From positions 2,143,501 to 2,207,500 of the forward strand of contig NZ_AP019365.1 of the NCBI RefSeq assembly GCF_033095865.1: DNA of 64,000 nucleotides, read 5' to 3'. The notes beneath the pieces are model-generated. The model did no database searches. It was given only the letters and a program-made list of their open reading frames with translations, and was not told the DNA's origin. Of this stretch, positions 17,465-25,272 are shown piece after piece. This DNA comes from Pseudomonas sp. KU43P (lineage in GTDB: Bacteria; Pseudomonadota; Gammaproteobacteria; Pseudomonadales; Pseudomonadaceae). The position numbers and the translations under genes are program-made. Every line of letters starts with the position of its first letter. Within the stretch, counting starts at the first letter, position 1.

Positions 17465-18825
17465 GAGGGTGTCAGAAATTTTGTGTTCGGGCATAACATG
17501 AGTAAGAGGTGCATGTATGCCAACCAAAAAGAAACCCCTGCGTGACCTGCCCAAAATCCCCAAAGAGCTGCTGGAGCAGTTCGGTGAGGGCCTGATGACC
17601 GCAGAAGCTATCGAGGATGCCTCTGCGGCGTTCAAAAAGGCCTTGATCGAGCGTGCTCTGCATGCCGAGCTTGGTCACCACCTGGGTTATCCGCCGGGCG
17701 CGCAGCGCCCAGAGGATGAAACCAACCAGCGTAACGGCAAGAGTGGCAAGACGGTTTTGACCGGCGATGGCCCGCTGCGGCTGGAAATTCCTCGTGATCG
17801 AGACGGCAGTTTTGCGCCCATTCTGATCCCTAAGCACGAACGGCGGTACACCGGTTTCGATGACAAGATCATCGCCATGTACGCCCGTGGCATGACGGTC
17901 AGAGAGATCCGAGCGTTTCTGTCCGAGCAGTATGGAACCGACGTTTCGCCCGATTTCATCAGCTCTGTGACAGACGAGGTCATGGAAGAGATTGGCGCGT
18001 GGCAACAGCGGCCATTGGAGCCGATGTACCCGGTCATTTTCTTTGATGCGCTGCGGGTGAAAATTCGCGAAGAAGGCCTGGTGCGCAACAAGGCCATTTA
18101 CCTGGCTTTGGGCGTTCTACCCGACGGGACGCGCGATATCTTAGGCATCTGGATCGAGAACACCGAGGGTGCGAAGTTCTGGATGAAGGTTTTTAACGAT
18201 CTCAAGACGCGTGGTGTCGAGGATGTGCTGATTGCCGTGACCGATGGCCTCAAAGGCATGCCAGAGGCTCTCAGCGCCGTGTTTCCAGAAACGACGCTGC
18301 AGACGTGCATCGTGCACCTGATCCGCAACAGCCTCGACTACGTGGCTTGGGACAAGCGCCGGGCACTGGCCAAGGCGTTGAAACCGATTTACCAGGCCAT
18401 CAATGCAGAAGCGGCTGAGCAGGCATTGGATGAGTTTGAAAACGGACCCTGGGGCAAACAGTATCCAACGGTCGTGGCAGCCTGGAGACGCGCCTGGGAT
18501 CGAGTGATTCCCTTCTTTGTCTTCCCACCTGCCATCCGCAAAGTGATCTACACCACCAACGCTATTGAGAGCATCAACGCCCAGCTACGCAAAATCATTA
18601 AAACTCGGGGGCATTTCCCGAACGATGAAGCAGCCACCAAGCTGATCTGGCTGGGGCTGCGGAACATCACGGCAAACTGGGGCTCGGCGGCGCATGATTG
18701 GAAAAGTGCGATGAATCAATTCGCGATTCTGTACGGGGATCGGTTCATCAGGCCGACGTGGTGAAAATCGGGCCTGCCTAACGGCAGGCCATTACCGGCC
18801 CGAACACAAAAAAACTGACAGTCCC
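17465..18825 (+). mobile_element. IS256-family insertion sequence, complete
   Basis: 1361 bp bounded by imperfect terminal inverted repeats. The left end reads GTCAG-AAATTTT-GTGTTCGGGC from 17471; the right end, read inward, GTCAG-TTTTTTT-GTGTTCGGGC. An 8-bp direct duplication (CCCCGCGT) flanks it, so this is a simple, probably recent transposition. It carries one intact transposase gene. It separates a structured leader from the small genes at 18868. Confidence 0.9.
17517..18764 (+). CDS. IS256-family transposase (mutator type)
   Basis: 415 residues, a normal length for the family. The DDE triad can be placed at Asp177 (IFFDALRVK), Asp243 (AVTDGLKGM) and Glu351 (TTNAIESINAQLRKI); the last is the signature of the family. 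TCIVHLIRNSL between the second Asp and the Glu is the conserved C/H region. The frame is intact, so the enzyme is probably active. ATG 17517 follows AGAGGTGCATGT. Confidence 0.95.
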   Translation: MPTKKKPLRDLPKIPKELLEQFGEGLMTAEAIEDASAAFKKALIERALHAELGHHLGYPPGAQRPEDETNQRNGKSGKTVLTGDGPLRLEIPRDRDGSFAPILIPKHERRYTGFDDKIIAMYARGMTVREIRAFLSEQYGTDVSPDFISSVTDEVMEEIGAWQQRPLEPMYPVIFFDALRVKIREEGLVRNKAIYLALGVLPDGTRDILGIWIENTEGAKFWMKVFNDLKTRGVEDVLIAVTDGLKGMPEALSAVFPETTLQTCIVHLIRNSLDYVAWDKRRALAKALKPIYQAINAEAAEQALDEFENGPWGKQYPTVVAAWRRAWDRVIPFFVFPPAIRKVIYTTNAIESINAQLRKIIKTRGHFPNDEAATKLIWLGLRNITANWGSAAHDWKSAMNQFAILYGDRFIRPTW

Positions 18826-18833
18826 CCCCGCGT
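18826..18833. repeat. 8-bp target-site duplication, right copy
   Basis: CCCCGCGT, identical to 17457-17464. Confidence 0.85.
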
Positions 18834-18867
18834 ACTGCTGCCACCCTTATCCCGTGAGAAGGATGAG

Positions 18868-19173
18868 ATGGCAGATCCCATTAGCGAACCTGTGAGATCC
18901 GTCATGAAAAAGATTGTTCCTGACCCACCCCGCCCGAAGACCCCCAACACGCCATTCTTCACCGTCCAATCCGACATGTATCCCCCCGACGCCCTGGCCC
19001 ACGTCAGCGAGCTGCTACGCGGCGTCATCGAAACCATCGACGAACACTGCCGAACCCGTGCGGGCGAACCTGGCTTGAACATGCTGGGCAATGCCATGCA
19101 TGCCAGCGAGATCGCGTTTGCGCTGGTGGAGCATGTGCACACGCGGCTCTATGGCCAACACGCCCAGGGGTAA
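18868..19173 (+). CDS. Small conserved Pseudomonas protein (DUF6124-like)
   Basis: A 101-residue soluble protein. The core from MKKIVPDPPRPKT onward, with VSELLRGVIETIDEHCR and a C-terminal helix ASEIAFALVEHVHTRLY, resembles the DUF6124 proteins frequent in Pseudomonas; function unknown. I chose ATG 18868 because AAGGATGAG precedes it; ATG 18904 is an alternative. It is followed by the DUF3077-like gene after 4 bases. The IS just upstream cuts it from the leader and likely promoter at 17.3 kb, so expression may be lost or now driven from the IS. Confidence 0.65.
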   Translation: MADPISEPVRSVMKKIVPDPPRPKTPNTPFFTVQSDMYPPDALAHVSELLRGVIETIDEHCRTRAGEPGLNMLGNAMHASEIAFALVEHVHTRLYGQHAQG

Positions 19174-19177
19174 CGAC

Positions 19178-19450
19178 ATGGCTGACCAGCCCAAGATCGT
19201 CACAACCGTCGGCGTCGAGACGTTCCTCGATGTCGGTAACCCGCCCATCGACCTGTTACGCGTCCAGCCAGGCATTCCGATCGATGATGCCTACGAGCAA
19301 GTTCCGATACTGCTGGGCTACATCAAGCATCTGGTGGGTGAGGGTGACATGGAAGATGACCACAAGCTGCTCGGCGCAGCGGATTATCTGGGTGCCTTGG
19401 CCAAGGCATTGATGAACGATATCGAGGTGGCCAAGAACAGGTTGCATTGA
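19178..19450 (+). CDS. Small conserved Pseudomonas protein (DUF3077-like)
   Basis: A 90-residue protein. The layout IVTTVGVETFLDVGNPPIDLLRVQPGIPIDDAYEQ followed by helices ending KALMNDIEVAKNRLH resembles DUF3077 proteins: a short N-terminal strand pair, 'V..G....DA.E....', and a helical hairpin. Function unknown. The start ATG 19178 lies 4 bases after the preceding gene's stop, so the two are co-translated. A REP pair follows. Confidence 0.65.
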   Translation: MADQPKIVTTVGVETFLDVGNPPIDLLRVQPGIPIDDAYEQVPILLGYIKHLVGEGDMEDDHKLLGAADYLGALAKALMNDIEVAKNRLH

Positions 19451-19457
19451 CCTCAAG

Positions 19458-19551
19458 GGCCCTATCGCTGGCAAGCCAGCTCCCACAGATACCCCGCAAT
19501 GCTTGAAAACGATGCCGTACCTGTGGGAGCCGGCTTGCCGGCGATAGGGCC
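19458..19551. repeat. Pseudomonas REP/BIME inverted pair
   Basis: Same unit as 17131-17206, arms facing each other, located between the small-gene pair and the convergent SRPBCC gene. Confidence 0.88.
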
Positions 19552-19587
19552 AGCTCAGGCAAAAGCGATTTCATATCGCACTGCCAA

Positions 19588-20061
19588 TCAACCCTGCAGA
19601 TCCTTGTTCTGCGTGCGCCCACTCTCGTAATAGGCCTTCAGGTTTTCACCAATCTCCCGCACCACTTTGTCGAACGCCCGGCTCATTAGCCATTCGGCCA
19701 ACCGCCCGCCACGCAGTCGATAATGCAGGCTGGTGCTGATGCGGCAGCTGTCCCCCGAACCCTCCAGCCAATACCGAAAACTGGCCTGGCGAAACGGGAA
19801 GGGCGCACCGGCATTACCCTTGTGCAGCACCAGCACAAACCCTGCGCCGTCCTCCCAGTGCACCACGCTCTCATCCAGCCACTGCCCACCCTTGCGCATG
19901 ACCCGGCGGCTGGCGCCCATGCCCTCGCGGGCACCCGGGTGAAACTGGCTACCGGTCAGCCCCGGCACATAGTGCGGGGCAAGGCTGAGGTCGCGCAGCT
20001 TGCTCCAGGCCTGGTCGCGGGTCAGGTTCAGGGCCACGGTGTGGCGAGCGATGCGGTTCAT
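19588..20061 (-). CDS. SRPBCC-family (START/polyketide cyclase-like) protein
   Basis: 157 residues from ATG 20061, chosen because GGAG lies 7 bases upstream; a TTG 6 bases earlier is less likely. The helix-grip pattern is visible: an N-terminal strand ending in LTRDQAWSKLRDLSLAPHYVPG, GMGASRRV, WEDGAGF, SFRYWLEGSGDSCRISTSLHY, and a long C-terminal helix. Such proteins bind hydrophobic ligands. It forms an operon with the SDR upstream (20077-20850, same strand), so a steroid ligand is a fair inference. No catalytic residues can be named. Confidence 0.7.
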   Translation of the reverse strand: MNRIARHTVALNLTRDQAWSKLRDLSLAPHYVPGLTGSQFHPGAREGMGASRRVMRKGGQWLDESVVHWEDGAGFVLVLHKGNAGAPFPFRQASFRYWLEGSGDSCRISTSLHYRLRGGRLAEWLMSRAFDKVVREIGENLKAYYESGRTQNKDLQG

Positions 20062-20076
20062 CTGCAATCTCCAGGT

Positions 20077-20850
20077 TCAGTGGGCATTCGCTGCATCGAG
20101 AAACGCCGGGCGTTCACCGCCGCCATGCACGGCCAGGTCGGCGCCGCTGACGTAGCGGGCCAGAGGCGAGGCGAGGTAGAGGCAAGTGTCGCCGATGTCG
20201 TCAGGCTCGGCCAGGCGCCCCAATGGGATGGTCGCCGCCACCTGGGCCACGGCCTGGTCGTCACCGTAGTGCAGGCCGGCTTGTTCGGTGAGGATCAGCC
20301 CGGCGGTGACGGCATTCACCCGCACCTTCGGTGCCCATTCCACGGCCAGCGAGCGGGTGAGGTTCAGCAAACCGGCCTTGGCGGCGCCATAGGCGGCGGT
20401 GCCGGGGGAAGGGCGGGTGGCGCTGACGCTGCAGATGTTGATGATGCTGCCGCCCTCGGGCTGTGCCTGCATCACCCGGTTGGCCAGTTGGCAGAGGTTC
20501 AGCGGGGCCAGCAGGTTAAGGCGGATGATCGACTCCGAGAAGCGCGGCGAGGCACTGGCCGCATCGGCGTAGGGCGCGCCCCCTGCGTTGTTGACCAGCA
20601 CGTCGAGGCGGCCGAAGCGCTCCATGATGTGGCCCATCATCCGCTCCAGCTGCTCCACGTCGCGTACGTCGCAGGGCAGGAACAGCGCCTCCCGGCCAGC
20701 CCGGGCCGGCAGCCGCTCCGGTGCCTGGCGGCCGCAGATCACCACGTGGGCGCCGCATTCCAGGAATCGCCGGCTGATGCCTCTGCCCACACCCTTGCCA
20801 CCGCCGGTGACGAGGACGACTTTGTCGCGAAAACTCAAGGGGTCGTGCAT
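20077..20850 (-). CDS. Short-chain dehydrogenase/reductase in the steroid region
   Basis: A 257-residue classical SDR: TGGGKGVGRGISRRF (about residues 15-29), VNNAGGAPY, and the triad in NICSVSATRPSPGTAAYGAAK. The C-terminus ends in GGGERPAFLDAANAH, a tail seen in some steroid-cluster SDRs. It is divergent from hsaD with 163 bases between, and that interval holds two GTCC-N4-GGAC dyads, so it is probably co-regulated with the A-ring genes. Substrate unknown, likely a hydroxysteroid or hydroxyacyl-CoA. Confidence 0.78.
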   Translation of the reverse strand: MHDPLSFRDKVVLVTGGGKGVGRGISRRFLECGAHVVICGRQAPERLPARAGREALFLPCDVRDVEQLERMMGHIMERFGRLDVLVNNAGGAPYADAASASPRFSESIIRLNLLAPLNLCQLANRVMQAQPEGGSIINICSVSATRPSPGTAAYGAAKAGLLNLTRSLAVEWAPKVRVNAVTAGLILTEQAGLHYGDDQAVAQVAATIPLGRLAEPDDIGDTCLYLASPLARYVSGADLAVHGGGERPAFLDAANAH

Positions 20851-20912
20851 GGGGATGCCTTGTCATTCAGGGAAATGCTCCGATCCTAGGCCCCGGTGCC
20901 GATCGGGCCTAC

Positions 20913-20924
20913 GTCCAAAGGGAC
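20913..20924. promoter_or_regulatory. Dyad operator candidate A (GTCC-N4-GGAC)
   Basis: GTCC AAAG GGAC in the divergent promoter region of the SDR and hsaD. One of five such dyads in the steroid region; its centre is 27 bases from that of dyad B. Confidence 0.55.
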
Positions 20925-20939
20925 TATTGCGCCCGCGTA

Positions 20940-20951
20940 GTCCTCTCGGAC
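20940..20951. promoter_or_regulatory. Dyad operator candidate B (GTCC-N4-GGAC)
   Basis: GTCC TCTC GGAC followed by GATG, in the same divergent region. The extended right half GGACGATG equals the right arms of the dyads at 25230 and 27675. Confidence 0.6.
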
Positions 20952-21013
20952 GATGTTGCGCTTCAACCCCCTCTGAATAATTCCGGCACAACAATGAGCC
21001 GGGAGGATTCCCC

Positions 21014-21841
21014 ATGGGCGCATCAGCGCAAGGGCACAAGGCCACGCTACCCAGCGGCCTGCAGCTGCACTACCACGACACAGGCACCGGCGACCCGGTC
21101 GTCTTCATCCACGGCAGCGGTCCCGGCGCCAGCGGGCACAGCAATTTCAAACACAACTACCCGGCCTTCGCTGCCGCCGGCCACCGCGCCATCGTCCCTG
21201 ACTTGCCCGGCTACGGGGCATCGGACAAACCGCTGACCGACTACACCCTGGACTTCTTCGTCGACGCCCTGCTGGGCCTGCTCGACGTGCTGGACATCCC
21301 GCGCTGCACCCTGGTGGGCAACTCCCTGGGCGGCGCCATCGCCATTGCCATCGCCTTGCGCCACCCCGAGCGGGTCACACGCCTGGTGCTGATGGCCCCC
21401 GGCGGGTTGATGGACAAGGCCCAGTACTACCTGCAGATGGAAGGTATCCAGCGCATGGCCGCCGCGTTTGCCAGCGGTGAACTGCGCGATGCCGCAGGGA
21501 TGAAGCGCCTGCTGAGCCTGCAGCTGTTCGACCCATCGCTGATCGACGACGACACCGTGGCCGAGCGCGTGGCGGTGGTCGCCGAGCAGCCCCCTTGCGT
21601 GCTCGCCACCATGGACGTGCCGAACATGGCTGATCAGGTGGCGCAGCTGGCCTGCCCGATCCTCGGCTTCTGGGGCATGAACGACAAGTTCTGCCCGGCC
21701 TCCGGCGCGCAGACCCTGATGCAGGCCTGCCAGCGCATCCGCTTCGTGCTGCTGAGCGAGTGTGGGCACTGGGTGATGGTCGAGCACCGTGCCCTGTTCA
21801 ACCGTGAATGCCTGGCATTTCTCGCGGAGGGCCGCCCATGA
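21014..21841 (+). CDS. hsaD: Meta-cleavage product hydrolase, alpha/beta hydrolase (HsaD/TesD type)
   Basis: A 275-residue alpha/beta hydrolase of the carbon-carbon hydrolase family. FIHGSGPGASGHSNF (oxyanion hole, residues 31-45) is the family hallmark. The triad is Ser104 in VGNSLGGA, the Asp in WGMNDKF, and the His in CGHWVMVEH. It splits 4,9-DSHA, the ring-cleavage product of HsaC, into HIP and a C5 dienoate. GGGAGGATTCCCC precedes the ATG. It begins the operon hsaD-E-G-F that metabolises the C5 fragment. Confidence 0.9.
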   Translation: MGASAQGHKATLPSGLQLHYHDTGTGDPVVFIHGSGPGASGHSNFKHNYPAFAAAGHRAIVPDLPGYGASDKPLTDYTLDFFVDALLGLLDVLDIPRCTLVGNSLGGAIAIAIALRHPERVTRLVLMAPGGLMDKAQYYLQMEGIQRMAAAFASGELRDAAGMKRLLSLQLFDPSLIDDDTVAERVAVVAEQPPCVLATMDVPNMADQVAQLACPILGFWGMNDKFCPASGAQTLMQACQRIRFVLLSECGHWVMVEHRALFNRECLAFLAEGRP

Positions 21842-22629
21842 CCGCGCAGCTTCGCCAGCACTACGGCGACGAACTCTACCAGGCCCTGACCGAAGGCCAG
21901 ACCCTGGCGCCCCTGACCGAGCGCTGGCCGGACATCACCATCGAAGACGCCTACCACATCTCGCTGCACAGCATGCAGCGGCGCGTGGCCGCCGGCGACC
22001 GGGTCATCGGCAAGAAGATCGGCGTCACCTCGGCTGCCGTGCAGCGCATGCTCGATGTGCACCAGCCGGACTTCGGCTTCATCACCCGCAGCATGGCTTT
22101 CGACGACGGTGCCGAGATTTCTCTGGCCGAGCACCGCCTGATCCAGCCGCGTGCCGAAGGCGAGATCGCCTTCGTGCTCAAGCACGACCTGGCCGGCCCC
22201 GGCGTGACCGAAGCCGATGTGCTGGCGGCGACCGACTACGTGACTGCCTGCTTCGAGATCGTCGATTCACGTATTCACGACTGGCGCATCCGCATCCAGG
22301 ACACGGTGGCCGACAACGCCTCCTGCGGCGTGTTCGTACTCGGCAACGCGCGTGTCGACCCCCGCACCCTGGACCTGCCCAACCTGCACATGCGCGTGTC
22401 GAAGAACGGCCAGCCGCTGAGTGAGGGCCTGGGCTCGGCGGTGCAGGGCAACCCGTTGACCGCGGTCGCCTGGCTGGCCAACACCCTCGGCGCCTTCGGC
22501 ATCCCCTTCAAGGCCGGCGAGGTGATTCTCTCTGGTTCGCTGGTGCCGCTGGAGCCGGTGCAGGCCGGCGACCAGTTTTTCCTGACCCTCGACGGCCTGG
22601 GCAGCGCCCAGGTGTCCTTCCGTGCCTGA
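21838..22629 (+). CDS. hsaE: 2-hydroxypenta/hexa-2,4-dienoate hydratase (HsaE/TesE type)
   Basis: 263 residues from ATG 21838, which overlaps the hsaD stop (ATGA). Family motifs are GKKIGVTSAAVQRML, LAEHRLIQPRAEGEIAFVLK (metal ligands Glu-x-Glu), ACFEIVDSRIHDW and ADNASCG. The fold is that of fumarylacetoacetase-like hydratases (MhpD/TesE). It hydrates the C5-C6 dienoate from HsaD to a 4-hydroxy-2-oxo acid, which is then cleaved by the aldolase encoded two genes downstream. Confidence 0.9.
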   Translation: MTAQLRQHYGDELYQALTEGQTLAPLTERWPDITIEDAYHISLHSMQRRVAAGDRVIGKKIGVTSAAVQRMLDVHQPDFGFITRSMAFDDGAEISLAEHRLIQPRAEGEIAFVLKHDLAGPGVTEADVLAATDYVTACFEIVDSRIHDWRIRIQDTVADNASCGVFVLGNARVDPRTLDLPNLHMRVSKNGQPLSEGLGSAVQGNPLTAVAWLANTLGAFGIPFKAGEVILSGSLVPLEPVQAGDQFFLTLDGLGSAQVSFRA

Positions 22630-22644
22630 TCAAGGAGCAAGGCC

Positions 22645-23553
22645 ATGAGCCAGAAACTGAAAGCGGCCATTATCGGCCCGGGAAACATCGGCACCGACCT
22701 GCTGATGAAAATGCTGCGCTCCGAATGGATCGAACCGGTCTGGATGGTCGGCGTCGACCCTGAATCCGAAGGCCTCAAGCGCGCCCGCGAGATGGGCGTG
22801 AAGACCACCGCCGAAGGCCTGGACGGCCTGCTGCCGCACGTGCTGGACGACGATATCCGCATCGCCTTCGACGCCACCTCGGCCTACGCCCATGCTCGCA
22901 ACAGCGAGAAGCTCAATGAACTGGGCGTGGTCATGATCGACCTCACCCCGGCGGCCATCGGCCCGTTCTGCGTGCCGCCGGTCAACCTCAAGGAGCACGC
23001 CGCCAAGCTTGCGATGAACGTCAACATGGTCACCTGTGGCGGCCAGGCGACCATCCCCATGGTCGCGGCGGTGTCGCGCATCCAGTCGGTGGCCTATGGC
23101 GAGATCGTCGCCACGGTGTCCTCACGTTCGGTGGGGCCGGGCACGCGGCAGAACATCGACGAGTTCACCCGCACCACGGCAGGCGCAGTGGAGAGCATCG
23201 GCCGAGCGCGGCGCGGCAAGGCCATCATCGTCATCAACCCGGCCGAGCCGCCGTTGATGATGCGCGACACCATCCACTGCCTGACCGACGACACCCCGGA
23301 CCAGGACGCCATCCGCGCCTCGGTACTGAGCATGGTTACCGAAGTGCAGCGTTACGTGCCCGGCTACAAGCTGGTCAACGGCCCGGTGTTCGACGGCAAC
23401 AAGGTGTCGATCTTCATCGAGGTGGAAGGCCTGGGGGACTTCCTGCCCAAGTCGGCCGGCAACCTCGACATCATGACCGCCGCCGGCCTGCGCACCGCCG
23501 AGATGTTCGCCGAAGAAGCCCACAAGGGCGCCCTGCAATTGCCCGCCCGTTGA
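22645..23553 (+). CDS. hsaG: Acylating acetaldehyde/propanal dehydrogenase (HsaG/TesF type)
   Basis: A 302-residue NAD-dependent acylating aldehyde dehydrogenase of the DmpF/BphJ type. It has the cofactor motif [16 protein letters not shown], the catalytic Cys in [14 protein letters not shown], and [18 protein letters not shown]. It converts the aldehyde released by the aldolase to its CoA ester and works as a channelled complex with the aldolase encoded next door. AAGGAGCAAGGCC precedes the ATG. Confidence 0.92.
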   Translation: MSQKLKAAIIGPGNIGTDLLMKMLRSEWIEPVWMVGVDPESEGLKRAREMGVKTTAEGLDGLLPHVLDDDIRIAFDATSAYAHARNSEKLNELGVVMIDLTPAAIGPFCVPPVNLKEHAAKLAMNVNMVTCGGQATIPMVAAVSRIQSVAYGEIVATVSSRSVGPGTRQNIDEFTRTTAGAVESIGRARRGKAIIVINPAEPPLMMRDTIHCLTDDTPDQDAIRASVLSMVTEVQRYVPGYKLVNGPVFDGNKVSIFIEVEGLGDFLPKSAGNLDIMTAAGLRTAEMFAEEAHKGALQLPAR

Positions 23554-23564
23554 GGAGAGTGACC

Positions 23565-24599
23565 ATGAACCTGCAAGGCAAGAACGTGCTGCTGCACGAC
23601 ATGAGCCTGCGTGACGGCATGCATGCCAAGCGTCACCAGATCAGCATCAAAGAGATGGTGGACGTGGCCACCGGACTGGACGCGGCCGGCGTGCCGTTGA
23701 TCGAGATCACCCACGGCGACGGCCTGGGCGGTGCATCGCTGAACTATGGCTTGCCGGCCCACAGTGACGAGGCGTATTTCAGTGCGGTGATCCCCCGGCT
23801 CAAGCAGGCGAAGGTCTCGGCCCTGCTGCTGCCGGGGATCGGCACCTTGGATCACCTGAAGATGGCCCATGAGCATGGGGTGTCGACCATCCGCGTGGCC
23901 ACCCACTGCACCGAGGCCGACGTGTCCGGCCAGCACATCGGCATGGCGGCGAAGATGGGCCTGGACACCGTAGGCTTTCTGATGATGGCGCACATGGTCA
24001 GCGCCGAAAAGCTGCTGGAGCAGGCGCGCCTGATGCAGAGCTACGGCGCCAACTGCATCTACTGCACCGACTCGGCGGGCTACATGCTGCCGGATGAAGT
24101 CAGCGAGAAGATCGCCGCGCTACGCGCAGGCCTGGAGCCGGGTGTGCAGGTGGGTTTCCATGGCCATCACAACCTGGGCATGGCCATTGCCAACTCCCTG
24201 GCGGCCATCGAGGCGGGTGCGGCGCGTATCGACGGGTCGGTCGCGGGGCTGGGTGCCGGGGCCGGCAATACGCCGCTGGAGGTGTTCGTGGCGGTGCTCG
24301 AACGCATGGGCGTGAACAGCGGTGTGGACCTGTACCGGATCATGGACGTGGCCGAGGACCGGGTGGTGCCGATGATGGACCAACCGATCCGCCTGGACCG
24401 CGATGCCCTGACCCTGGGCTACGCCGGGGTGTACAGCTCGTTCCTGCTGTTTGCCAAGCGCGCCCAGCTCAAGTACGGCGTGCCGGCCCGTGAGCTGCTG
24501 GTGGAGCTGGGCCGCCGCGGGACCGTGGGCGGGCAGGAAGACATGATCGAGGACCTGGCCTTGACCCTTTCCCGCGAGCGCGGGGTGTTGCCGACCTGA
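23565..24599 (+). CDS. hsaF: 4-hydroxy-2-oxovalerate-type aldolase (HsaF/TesG type)
   Basis: 344 residues, the usual length of DmpG/BphI aldolases. Divalent-metal ligands are in [12 protein letters not shown] (Arg-Asp) and [11 protein letters not shown] (two His). The C-terminal domain ([25 protein letters not shown]) is the DmpG communication domain that docks the dehydrogenase. It cleaves 4-hydroxy-2-oxo acids to pyruvate and an aldehyde. ATG 23565 follows GAGGAGAGTGACC. It is the last gene of the operon. Confidence 0.92.
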   Translation: MNLQGKNVLLHDMSLRDGMHAKRHQISIKEMVDVATGLDAAGVPLIEITHGDGLGGASLNYGLPAHSDEAYFSAVIPRLKQAKVSALLLPGIGTLDHLKMAHEHGVSTIRVATHCTEADVSGQHIGMAAKMGLDTVGFLMMAHMVSAEKLLEQARLMQSYGANCIYCTDSAGYMLPDEVSEKIAALRAGLEPGVQVGFHGHHNLGMAIANSLAAIEAGAARIDGSVAGLGAGAGNTPLEVFVAVLERMGVNSGVDLYRIMDVAEDRVVPMMDQPIRLDRDALTLGYAGVYSSFLLFAKRAQLKYGVPARELLVELGRRGTVGGQEDMIEDLALTLSRERGVLPT

Positions 24600-24617
24600 G
24601 GCGGATGTTCGCTGGCG

Positions 24618-25169
24618 TCAGCTACGCTGCGCCAGCACCCCCATGGCCATGAAGATGGCCGCGATCGCCCGCGCTTCATGAAGCTCGCCGCTGGCGACCA
24701 GGGCAGGGATCTGCGCCATGGGTACGGTCAGGCATTCCAGCGGTTCGGGCTCGTCTGCGGTCAAGCGGGTGCAAGGGCTGAGCTGTTCGGCCAGCACCAC
24801 CCGGCAACGATGGCCCAGGTGGCCAGGCGCCAAGGTCAGGTCGCCCAGCTCGGTCAACCGCGCGCCGTGCAGCCCCACTTCTTCGCCAAGCTCGCGTTGC
24901 GCGGCCTCCAGGTAGCTTTCGCCAACGTCGGCGCCGCCCTTGGGCAGGCCGAGTATGGTGCCTTCCACCCCCACCGCGTACTCGCGAACCATCAGCACAT
25001 GACGCGGATCGGGCATTGCCACCAGCAGCACCGAGCGGTAGCCGGTGCCGTTGAGGCGTTCATAGATGCGGCGCTGGCCGTTGCTGAACTGCAGGTGCAG
25101 GGCTTCGATCTGGAAATGGCTGCTTTTGGCCAGCAGCTCGGTCTTGAGAATGGTAGGGCTCTGGCGCAT
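24618..25169 (-). CDS. Nudix hydrolase, NudE-like
   Basis: 183 residues with a full Nudix box, GGADVGESYLEAAQRELGEEVGL (about residues 78-100), preceded by YERLNGTGYRSVLLVAM as in NudE. NudE cleaves ADP-ribose, NADH and similar ADP compounds. The housekeeping nudE of Pseudomonas normally sits with cysQ; this copy instead lies in the steroid region, and a perfect 9-bp dyad (25230-25251) shared with other steroid promoters lies 60 bases upstream. It is therefore probably a recruited paralogue; a CoA-ester or nucleotide clean-up role is a guess. Confidence 0.75.
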   Translation of the reverse strand: MRQSPTILKTELLAKSSHFQIEALHLQFSNGQRRIYERLNGTGYRSVLLVAMPDPRHVLMVREYAVGVEGTILGLPKGGADVGESYLEAAQRELGEEVGLHGARLTELGDLTLAPGHLGHRCRVVLAEQLSPCTRLTADEPEPLECLTVPMAQIPALVASGELHEARAIAAIFMAMGVLAQRS

Positions 25170-25229
25170 GGGGCGGGCCTCTGGCGACGGTAAGCGACAG
25201 GCTTACTATGGCGCGCCGAGGGGTACCTG

Positions 25230-25251
25230 CCATCGTCCGGGCGGACGATGG
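25230..25251. promoter_or_regulatory. Dyad operator candidate C (perfect 9-bp arms)
   Basis: CCATCGTCC (25230-25238), GGGC, GGACGATGG (25243-25251). It lies in front of the nudE-like gene and behind the LuxR-type regulator gene. Confidence 0.65.
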
Positions 25252-25272
25252 CGACACAGGCGGGAAGAGGGC

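Noticed and set aside
17465..18825. The IS as part of a composite transposon around the steroid cluster
   Set aside because: Only one copy is in the window and it has its own 8-bp duplication, so it inserted alone.
17131..19551. CRISPR-like repeats
   Set aside because: The repeated units are REP inverted pairs, only a few copies, with no regular spacers and no cas genes in the window.
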